A stretch of 64,000 nt of DNA, from the NCBI GenBank assembly GCA_027475525.1, contig JAMWFC010000049.1:683297-747296 (forward strand). Reading direction: 5' to 3'. Of the stretch, positions 31,455 to 40,095 are shown in pieces (position 1 is the first letter of the stretch; each line of letters begins with the position of its first letter). The notes beneath the pieces were generated by a model. It searched no databases and was not told where the DNA came from. It saw nothing but the letters and a program-made list of their open reading frames with translations. The translations under genes and the position numbers were made by a program. This DNA is from Macrolepiota albuminosa. Taxonomy: Eukaryota > Basidiomycota > Agaricomycetes > Agaricales > Agaricaceae.

Positions 31455-33111
31455 TCAGAGATGAAATGGTCTTTCTCACCACAGAGTATGCAGACACCCT
31501 CCCTTCTCCGTCGTTCCTGCACATCTGTCAGGACTTTGATCCAGGGTCGTCCCTTCTTTTGAAGCCGGTTGGCCCGGAGGGCCTCCTCGTCCCGTTCGTC
31601 GTCGAAGTCGAAGTCTTTGGGGTCTTTCGGGGGTTCCTCGGGGCTTGGCGCATCGCCCAGGTCATGGGCAGCCACAGCGGCGTTGAGTTGGGCCTGGGGG
31701 CAGACGCTGCTGCTGGGGTTAGCATTGGGCGGGCCGCGACTTATCGGGGGCCGGCCGCCAGGGAATGTGGGGGGACCAGGGTTCTGACTTTGGGGGTTGG
31801 GGGTTTTGCCGGAGGGCCAAGGGGGTCCTCCCCTAGGGTTCCAGAGGGGTCGGGAGTTCGAATACTCGCTGCGGTCTTCCCAGTAGCGTTGATCGATCTG
31901 CATGACGAGGGCCTTGTATCCGTTGTAGGAGGGTTGCTTCGGGGCGAGTCGGAGAACGTCCTTGATACATTGCAGCAGGGCACGGCGGAGGGCGTACCGG
32001 AGAGCACTGTAGTTCCAACCTGTCTCGTAAGCTTCCTTTTCAAAACGTACAATGAAGGTAGTGAATCGTTCTTCAGAGCGCATCTGGAGGTTGAAGAGGT
32101 TGTCCTCGGCCTCGGCCACGGTGTCGTAGATCCCGAACTTCCCGGAGAACTCGTCGACGAAGGCTTGCCAGCGGGCGAGTGCCGGGTTGTTGGGGTCGAA
32201 CTGGATGAGGGCCGTGTAGTGGTCAAAGGCAATCCCCTGGAGGTACGAGGTGGCAAAGGCCACCCGGGAGCTGTCAACCTGAAATGTGAGCGGCTTCGCC
32301 TGAAACGTGTTAAGACATTGGGTGAGGAATGTACGCCATTTTTGGGGGTCCCGGCCCATGAACGCATTGGGTTTCTGAATGTCCAGACGTCCTTCGCAGG
32401 CGAGGGCGTTGTGAGCGTCGTCCAGTCCGGCAGTGTTGCGGGGGAGAGGGCCGGCATTGTAGTAGTAGTAGTAATGATTACCCCCCCCTCCTTGTAGAGG
32501 AAAAGCACCGAGGGCGGGACCCCACCCACCTGGAGGGCCTCCTCTGGGCAGCTCACCGGAGGGTCCGTTCCTGCCGGGAGGAGGCCCAGGTCTCCACGCA
32601 GGGGGTGGCGGAGGTGGGAGACCTGGGGGTCATCCTCAGGGTTCGGCTGGGGGTGGCGGAGGCGGTCGAGGAGGGTTCGGTGGTGCCAGGTCGGGTGGAG
32701 GGGGGCCGGGTGCTGGGTCGGGTGCTAGGTTGCGTGGGGGACGTTCAGCCTGGGAGGGTCGTGCTTGCATCGGGGGTCATAGGGGGTTCTTTACGTCGAA
32801 GTGGGGTGGCGGATTGCGATGGAAGCTGGGTTCCAGAGGGATCAGGGCTGATGTAGGGGGCGGTACTGGGACGGGCGTGGGCGTGGAACGTGGTTTGTTG
32901 TTGCCATGCGTGAGCTTGTCAATGTAGCATAATGTGTCGTCCGTGCTAGGGGTGTCCGCGTGGGGTCTACCAGGGTTCGCCAGGGCCGGGGGTCAGGCGT
33001 TGTCCATTCGCGGGAGCAGTTCCAGGGGTCTCTGGGGCTGTCCCCAGGTCTCAAAGATACTAGGAACGGAGTTAGCCCTGCGGCGAGTTGACAAGCCTAC
33101 CGTGCGGGCAG

Positions 33112-33265
33112 CGGGTTGATCGAAGAGGCCTCCAGTCGGGTTGAGGGACCGCAATATGGCTGAGGCGTTTTGTCGCTCTTCCCATTGTCGGGTTGATCGA
33201 AGAGGCCTCCAGTCGGGTTGAGGGACCGCAATATGGCTGAGGCGTTTTGTCGCTCTTCCCATTGT
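33112..33265. repeat. 77-bp exact tandem duplication 11
   Basis: Units 33112-33188 and 33189-33265 are identical, in the middle of E2 gag. C3 has this segment once. Confidence 0.95.
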
Positions 33266-34139
33266 CGTTGTTCTGGAGTGGGGGTCCGCAGGGGCTGTCG
33301 GGGCTGCTGGGGCCGGCTCCTGGGGGTTCCCCTCGAACGTGAATCGAGCGACCTGGGTCCGCGGATTGTTGAGGGGTCGGGGGAGGGGGACGCATGGACT
33401 TCGTTGAGCAGCTTGCTGCAATTCTTCTTGGAGGATCGTATTGCGCCTATACTTTACCATAGTTTGCTCCGGGAGTTCTCCTTGCGTGAGGCGGTCCCTG
33501 AATTCGACCAAGCAATGAGCCCATTCCTCCGGAGTGCCTTCGAAGTCATCATGCCCGAATTCCGTAAGCAGCGCCCTTGTCCGTTGAGCGAAGTCCTCCG
33601 GCATAATTCTGAGTGAGCAGAGTACTTTGTCCCATTGCCGTTCATACTCCTCGAGGCGTCGTCGTCCATTGGCGAGGGAGGGTTCGAGCGGATGGAGCGG
33701 TGGCTGGATAGTGACGAGGGGTATCGAGGTAGGGGGGTCCTCAGGGTCTTGGGGTTGGGAAACGGGCGCTGGTAGCTGTAGTAGGGGGTGGGTGCAAAGG
33801 GGCCCTCGCTGGGGGAATCGGGCGAGGTCCACTGGGTACTGTGGGTGTCCTCCGGCAGGCCCCCGGGGATGCTCCGGTACGAGGAGACCTCCACGGGTCG
33901 TGCCATGGCTAAGTTGGGCGGAGGGGCCCAGCTGGCTGAGGGCCCCAGATCATAGAAGGATGGGTCGGGGGCCCAGTGGCAGTGGAGGTACGGATGTTCG
34001 TATGGGAGGGGTGGATAGATGGGGCAGGGGGTCTGTGCGGAGTAATGATCGGGTACCGGGCATCCGTAGGGGTCGGTCTGGTAGCCCGTGGGGTAGTAGA
34101 TGTGAGTATACATAGCCATCAAGAACGGTGTAAGGAGGG

Positions 34140-34152
34140 AGTCTTGATATTA
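34140..34152 (-). promoter_or_regulatory. Self-complementary primer binding site of E2
   Basis: In sense TAATATCAAGACT directly abuts the LTR. The 13-nt complement AGTCTTGATATTA lies inside the LTR at 34516-34528, about 30 nt after the TATA-like TACTTATAG (34551-34559 in display). Confidence 0.75.
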
Positions 34153-34894
34153 TATCAGGTTCCGCTGAGTCGGGGGCTTTCCGGGAAAGCAATCACCCTT
34201 ACAATGCGGACTTGACCCATGGATACTCGGGTGTCTGGAACTCCGGGGCTAGGACTCCAGAGTTCAAGACGTGGACAGGGGAATCCTGGGAGAGGGGACT
34301 TAGTCCAGGGGTTTTTGGGTGGTGGGTAACTGGGGAGTTCGGGTGGGGGTCGAGTTGTGAACCGGAGGTTCTAAGACGAGACCAAGTTAGTAAGTTAAAG
34401 TTGCGAAGTGCGTACCAGTCTCAGAGCACGCAATTATCCAAGTGTGCCAGTCAAGCGTGCCAGTCAATGCGTACCAGTCAAATAGAGGGCACACAACAAT
34501 CCAAGTAATGCAATGTAATATCAAGACTGGCGAATACAACAGGGAACTACGCTATAAGTACTACGGGACCGGGTCTCGGAGTTTCGGGGTGTCTGGGGTG
34601 GGTTCCGGGAGTCATTGAGTAGTGGGTAGGGACTGTATACCTGGATCACGTGTGTGGGGCACGCAATCAATTGGCGCGGAGGAGGTTGTGATGCATGATG
34701 CGTGATGGCCGGGAGCGAGTTGCGTGATCCGATCGTTGATCGGGGCTGGTGGCAGCTGATGGCGGTCCTTGATGTGCATGATGGCGGTGTCGGCGGTCAT
34801 GATGGTGGAGTGTGCCCTGTGGGGTCAGAGGGAGGGTCCTGGATAGTGTTCCGGGGGTGTCCCAGGGTGGGCCCGGAGGGGAGGGGTCGTGACA
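34153..34894 (-). repeat. GyB 5' LTR of E2
   Basis: 742 bp. The terminal TG has mutated to TA (TATCAGG). It contains the predicted promoter and the RNA start complementary to the primer site. Confidence 0.92.
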
Positions 34895-35080
34895 AAGCTA
34901 CGACACTTACCATCTGCCAGGTAGCACCCGAGGCACTATAATCTAGCGCATTGTTCTATCACCTCCGCTCAAGCATACCGGGACCCTGTCAGGACTTCTC
35001 ACAACTATGCACACCAAGCGCTGGAGACGGCATTGTACTGCGTATACATCCAGCACACCCAACTACAGTTGGCGTCATCA
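34895..35080 (+). mobile_element. R element copy 1, right part
   Basis: The first five bases are the E2 target duplication; the R sequence then continues (CACCCGAGGCACTATAAT) and ends GTTGGCGTCATCA as in copy 2. Confidence 0.75.
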
Positions 35081-35121
35081 GCATTGTTGATGCTAGTAGC
35101 AAGTGTGATGCTCTGTTACAT
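35081..35121 (-). repeat. GyA LTR fragment, right part
   Basis: GTTGATGCTAGTAGC...CTCTGTTACA aligns with the end of the LTR at 5183 and with the inverted copy at 51413. Together with 22930-22986 it is one LTR split by R and E2. Confidence 0.65.
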
Positions 35122-35235
35122 ACCCTCCAATGAGACCAAACACTCAGTCTTAGAAAAGGGGTAGAAGTGAAACCAAAATATGCAAAGTAGTGCAAGCATT
35201 AGTTGGAGATGCATATCGCGTCGCTAGAAAAGGTT
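35122..35235 (-). repeat. GyA 3' untranslated end with polypurine tract
   Basis: In sense it ends CATTGGAGGGTA directly before the LTR. It is homologous, in inverse orientation, to 51290-51412 over roughly 110 bp, including the shared block CGCGATATGC. Confidence 0.6.
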
Positions 35236-35719
35236 AGTATCATTAGTGAGGTAGTAGTGTCTTCAATAACACTTGAGCTTGAAATATCTGAGTGCACGAA
35301 GTTTGCAAGTGGTGCATGGCTCGGTACTGCAAATATGAAGGTGCCAATTGGTTGCAACCATTCACAGACTTGTTTGTAAGTTTTTAGGTTTGATTTTGGA
35401 TTTGTGACGCTAAAGTTCAGCGCCCATACTAGGCTTCCTCTCTGTCCAACAAGATTGACGCCTTGCTGGCTAGTACTAAGGTTGGCAAAGTAAGTTCCTT
35501 CTCTTCTTCCCCACGTTCCCAATGTTAGCCTTGAGTAGTCAGTTGCAACGTCGCCCACCATTGCCAGTCTCCCTAGTGCTCTGTCAGCCTCTACTGTTCC
35601 TGCTGCTCCTCCCTCTTCTGTTTCTGTCCAGCCTCCTCCCATTCTTGATAGTCCTTTTTGTAACGGTGCTTCTCCTGCTTGTACTGCCCCCATCGTTGCT
35701 TCTCCCACTTGTACTGCGC
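35236..35719 (+). repeat. Repeat T copy 1 (unknown family, truncated)
   Basis: From about 35290 it is homologous to the minus strand of 57250-57710. Shared text includes GAAGGTGCCAATTGGTTGCA and CTGGCTAGTACT, with a conserved peptide YEGANWL and a serine/proline-rich continuation. A GTAAGTTTTTAGG splice-donor-like site occurs in both. It is cut at 35720 by the LTR of C3. I do not recognise the family. Confidence 0.5.
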
Positions 35720-36442
35720 TGTCACAACCCCTCCCCTCCAGACCCACCCCGGGACACCCCCGGAACACTATCCGGAACCCTCCCTCTGACCCCACAGGAC
35801 ACGCCCTGCTATCACGACTACCGACACTGCCATCACGCACATCAAAGACCACCATCAGCCGCCACCAGCCCTGATCAACGATCAGATCACACGCATCACG
35901 CATCACAGCTTCCTCTGCACCAATTGATCGCGTGCCCCACACACGTGATCCAGGTATACAGTCCCTGCCTGCTATTCAATGACTCCTGGAACCCATCCCA
36001 GACACCTCAGAACCCCGAGACCCGGTCCCGTAGTACTTATAGCGCAGTTCCCCGTTGTATTCGTTATTCTTGATATTACATTGCATTACCTGGATTGTTG
36101 CGTGCCCTCTGCTTGACTAGTACACATTGACTGGCACGCTTTGACTGGCACACTTGGATAATCGCGTGCTCTAAGATTGGTACGCACTTCATGACTTTAA
36201 CTTGCTAACTTGGTCTTGTCTTAGAACCTCCGGTTCACGACTCGACCCCCACCCGAATCCTCCAGCTACTCACAACCCAAAACCCCCAGACTGAGTCCCC
36301 TCTCCCGGGATTGCCCCTGTCCGTGTCTTGAACCCCAGAGTCCTAGCCCCGGAGTTCCAGACACCCGAGTATCCGTGGATCAAGTCCGCATTGTAAGGGT
36401 GATTGCTTTCCCAGAAAGCCCCCAACTCAGCGGAACCTGACA
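35720..36442 (+). repeat. GyB 5' LTR of C3
   Basis: 723 bp, starts TGTCACAACCCCTCC and ends GGAACCTGACA. The promoter-like TACTTATAG lies near 36034 and the primer-complementary ATTCTTGATATTA at 36066-36078. Confidence 0.92.
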
Positions 36443-36455
36443 TGATATCAAGACT
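36443..36455 (+). promoter_or_regulatory. Self-complementary primer binding site of C3
   Basis: TGATATCAAGACT abuts the LTR and pairs with ATTCTTGATATTA in the LTR at 11 of 13 Watson-Crick positions; the two other positions are transition/transversion decay. Confidence 0.65.
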
Positions 36456-36475
36456 CCCTCCTTACACCATTTTTG

Positions 36476-39400
36476 ATGGCTACGTATACTCATACCTACT
36501 ACCCCACGGGCTACCAGACCGACCCTTATGGGCGCCCGGTCCCCGATCACTACCCCGCACAGACCCCTCGCCCTGCCTATCCACCCCTCCCATATGAACC
36601 CCAATACCTCCCCCGTCACTGGGCCCCTGACTCATCTCTCTACGATCTGGGGCCCTCAGCCAGCTGAGCTCCCCGCCCAACCTAGCCATGGCGCGACCCG
36701 TGGAGGTCCCCTCGTACCGGAGCATCTCCGGGGGCCTGCCAGAGACACCACCAGTTCCCAGTGGACCTCGTCCAATACCCCCCAGCAAGGGCCCCTTTGC
36801 ACCCACCCCTTACTACAGTTACCAGCGTCCTGCCCCGCAACCCCAGGGACCTCTCAACTATGATTATCCCCCTCGACACTACCCAACCGCCGCCCCACCC
36901 ACTTGGACTCCCCCCTCGCCGATGGGACGACGATGTCTTGAGGACTACAAACGGCAACGGGACAAAGTGCTCTGTTCGCTTAGGATCTCGCTGGAGGACT
37001 TTGCGCAACGGGCAAGGGCGCTACTCACAGAATTTGGACACAACGACTTTGCAGGCACTCCAGAGGACTGGGCCCATTGCTTGGTCGAATTCGGGGATCG
37101 CCTCACGCAAGGGGAACTCCTGGAGCAGACTATGGTAAAGTATAGATGTAACACGATCCTCCTCAAAGAATTACAACAACTGCTCAATGAAGTCCACGCG
37201 TTGATGACGCCCAAAGTTTGGTCAGCAACAAATATAGTTATAGTGTTACCGTACCAATAGCTTGCGTTGGGCGCGCTATAAGTAATGTGAGGAGTCCCGG
37301 GCAGGTCCCAGAGAACGCGCCTATGAAAATGAGGAAAAGTCGGTAAGGGGGTCGGCAAGTGTAAAGCGCTAAGGTAAAGCGCCTATGAGGGGAGCGGTAA
37401 GTGAACACGGCAACATAAGTGGCAAGAGCATGGTAAGCTTAGCAAAGTCTAAGCGTCGATAATGCCTGCTGTAGCTGCAAGGCACAAATAGGTCGAAGGC
37501 TAGCGATAGTCTGCAACTGCCGACGAGTTCAACGTTGCTGACCGTAAATGAGATCTCGAGCGTAAGGGAGACTGACAAAAGGGGAGCAGGAAACTCTGGT
37601 CTATTGTTCGATGTCGTATGTACAAGTTGGTAAGTACTTTATATACTACAAGGAGTTCACCGTTGCCAGTGACCAACCATTGCCAAAGTGCGGTAAACTA
37701 GAAAATTTCATAGGGGTAGCTCCAACGGTTTCAGATCCCTACCATTCATTCAAGAACCTTAGCGATGCCAGGCAACAAATTGCAAAGCTAAACCATCAAT
37801 TCATCACCCTTCTGTCTGTCCAAAATGCTTAGCGATGTCAGGTGCCAGATCAAGGCGCTAAGCAGTGTCAGACGCCAAGGTCAAACGCCAAGCTGTCCAT
37901 CAGTTTTTGATAGATCATCAGGCTTCTCACTAAGCGCTGTCGTCGGTGACTGATGCCATCTGTCAGTTGTCATTCTGTCTGCCGTCGGCACTATCACTGA
38001 TTGAATCTGCTTCTTGCCGTGCGTGGCTGTCAAATATTGCCAAAATTGGTTAGTTAGCATGCGCTAAGGTATCCTGAGCCTGTGCTGTGTTGCCGTAGCC
38101 TGCTATTGATGCGCTGATCCTGTATGGGGTCCTATCAGCGTCCCCCTCCCCTCGACCCCTCAACAACCCTGCAGACCCAGGCTGCTCGATTCACATCCAG
38201 CGGGAGCCCCCGGAACTGGCCCCGGCAGCTTCCGCAGACCCTACTCCAGAGCAACAACAACGGGAGGAGTGACAAAATGCCTCGGCCATACTACGGTCCC
38301 TCAACCTAACGGGAGGGCTATTCGATCAGCCCGCTGCCTGCACGGTAGGCTTGTCAACTTGCCGTAGGGCTAACTCTGCTCCTAGCACCTTCAAGACCTA
38401 GAGACAGCCCCAGAGACCCCTGGAACCCCTCCCACGAACGGACAACGCCCGACCCCCAGCCCCAGCAAACTCCGGTAGACCCCACGTGGACACCCCTAGC
38501 ACGGACAACATGCTGTGCTACATTGATGAGCTCACGCGCGGCAACAACAAATAACGTCCTGCGCCCATGCCCGTCCCGGTGCCGCCCCCTCCAGAGCCTA
38601 ACTTCCGCCATGACCCCCCGCCCCACTTTGATCTGCAGAACCTCTCACGGCCTCCGATGCAAGCATGGCCCTCCCAGGTTGAACGCCCCCCGCACAACCT
38701 GGCTCCCCTCAGATCGACCCAACACCACAGAACCCTCCCCGACCACCTCCGCCACCCCCAGCCGAACCTTGGGGACAACCCCCAGGCCCCCCACCTCCAC
38801 CACCCTCTGCGTGGAGACCCAGGCCTCACCCCGGCAGGAATGAACCCCCCTGGGACAACGGACCTCCCAGGCGCGGACCCCCAGGTGAGCCACCCAAAGG
38901 AGGCCCTCCAGGTGGGTGGGGTCCTGCCCTTGGTGCCTTTCCTCCACAAGGAGGGGGGGTAACCATTATTACTACTACTACAATGCCGGTCCCCCTCTCT
39001 GCAACGCTACCAAACCGGACAACGCTCGCAACGCCCTCGCCCACGAAGAACGTCTGGACATTCAAAAGCCTGACATGTTTACAGGCCGGGACCTCCAAAA
39101 ATGGCGTACATTCCTCACTCAGTGTCTTAATACGTTTCAGGCAAAACCACTCACGTTTCAGGTTGACAGCTCCCGGGTGGCCTTTGCCACCTCGTACCTC
39201 CAGGGAATCGCCTTCGACCATTACACAGCCCTTATCCAGTTCGATCCCAACAACCCGGCACTCTCCCGCTGGCAAGCCTTCGTCGACAAGTTCTCCGGAA
39301 AATTCGGGATCTATGACACCGTAGCCAAAGCCGAGGACAACCTCTTCAACCTCCGGATGCGCTCTGAAGAACATTTCACTACCTTCATTGTACGTTTTGA

Positions 39401-39995
39401 GAAGGAAGCTTACGAGACAGGTTGGAACTACAGTGCCCTCCGGTACGCCCTCCGCCGCGCCCTGCTGCAACGTATCAAGGATGTCCTCCGACTCGCCCCA
39501 AAACAACCCTCCTATGACGGATACAAGGCCCTCGTCATGCAGATCGACCAACGCTATTGGAAAGACCGTAGCAAGTACTCGAACTCCTGACCCCCCTGGA
39601 ACCCTAGGGGAGGACCCCCATGGCCCTCCAGTGAAACCCCCAACTCCCAAATCCAAAACCCTAGTCCCCCCGCATTCCCTGGTGGCCGACCCCCAGTGAG
39701 TCGCGGCCCACCCAATACTAACCCTGGCAGCGGTGCCCGCCTCCAGGCCCAACTCAACGCCGCTGTGGCTGCCAATGACCTGGGCGATGCGCCAAACCCC
39801 GAGGAACCTCTGGAAGACTCTGAAGATCCTGACTTCACCGACGAATGGGACGAAGAGGCCCTCCAGGCCAACCGGCTCTCGAAGAAGGGGCGACCCTGGG
39901 TTGAGGTCCCGAAAGATATGCAGGAACGACGAAGAAGGAAGGGTGTTTGCATACTCTGTGGTGAGAAAGACCATTTCATCTCTGAGTGCTCCCAA
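36476..39995 (+). pseudogene. GyB gag of C3 (interrupted by S3, cut by gap)
   Basis: It begins MATYTHTYYPTGYQTDPYG just after the leader, with a tryptophan-to-stop change in PSAS-APRP. The LEDYKRQRDKVLCSLRI and DWAHCLVEFGDRL blocks follow. After S3 it resumes near 38138 with proline-rich text, NHYYYYYNAG, and the capsid-type Gag domain (38916-39590, 224 residues open). A CGA-to-TGA stop ends that frame at YSNS. A further frame (39696 onward) reads to the knuckle CILCGEKDHFISEC immediately before the N gap. Confidence 0.78.
37202..38137 (-). mobile_element. S element copy 3
   Basis: 936 bp, displayed TGATGACGCCC...GGGTCCTATCA, with a perfect 4-bp duplication GCGT (37198-37201, 38138-38141). 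It splits gag of C3. Confidence 0.88.
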
Positions 39996-40095
39996 NNNNN
40001 NNNNNNNNNNNNNNNNNNNNNNNNNNNNNNNNNNNNNNNNNNNNNNNNNNNNNNNNNNNNNNNNNNNNNNNNNNNNNNNNNNNNNNNNNNNNNNN
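39996..40095. other. Assembly gap (100 N)
   Basis: Exactly 100 N. Left is plus-strand GyB gag; right is minus-strand GyA integrase. The round size indicates a placeholder, so the true distance and even the adjacency are uncertain. Confidence 0.98.

Larger units (their letters stand above)
31361..34119 (-). pseudogene. GyB gag of E2
   Basis: The ATG near 34119 opens a Tyr/Pro-rich N-terminus (MAMYTHIYYPTGYQTDPYG). A frame change occurs near 33770. The next part includes LEEYERQWDKVLCSLRI and TPEEWAHCLVEFRDRL. A 332-residue open stretch (31361-32359) carries the capsid-type Gag domain (YLQGIAFDHYTALIQF, EAYETGWNYSALRYAL), a proline/glycine-rich linker and the CCHC knuckle CILCGEKDHFISEC at about 31450-31495. 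Gag stops at 31361 inside the Pro frame. The 77-bp duplication at 33112 causes one break. The tyrosine run NHYYYYYNAG is encoded by a GTA/TAC microsatellite. Confidence 0.78.
23794..34894 (-). mobile_element. GyB element E2, complete chromovirus copy
   Basis: This is an 11.1-kb element with both LTRs and a perfect 5-bp target duplication AAGCT (23789-23793 and 34895-34899). On the minus strand it carries primer site, gag, pro, RT, RNase H, integrase and chromodomain. A plus-strand accessory gene lies between integrase and the polypurine tract. Six 77-bp duplications plus stops make the current reading frames discontinuous. Apart from one 77-bp duplication the two LTRs have similar length (738 and 742 bp) and differ mainly by transitions. 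Confidence 0.92.
35720..39995 (+). mobile_element. GyB element C3, plus strand, 5' part
   Basis: A 5' LTR, primer site and gag on the plus strand. Gag is interrupted by S copy 3, and the element ends at the N gap right after the zinc knuckle. It inserted into repeat T (left flank TGCGC). Stops of C-to-T type are present. Confidence 0.85.

Noticed and set aside
31361..31460. CCCCAAA as a -1 slippery heptamer
   Set aside because: In the gag frame the codons are CCC AAA; after slipping, the second tRNA would mismatch at its first base.
31283..32497. 404-codon plus-strand ORF across gag/pro of E2
   Set aside because: It is long, but its complement contains the Gag domain and CCHC knuckle; unlike aORF it is not backed by introns or conserved domains.
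5457..33265. The 77-bp duplications as a biological minisatellite family
   Set aside because: The units share length but not sequence, and homologous copies carry them once.
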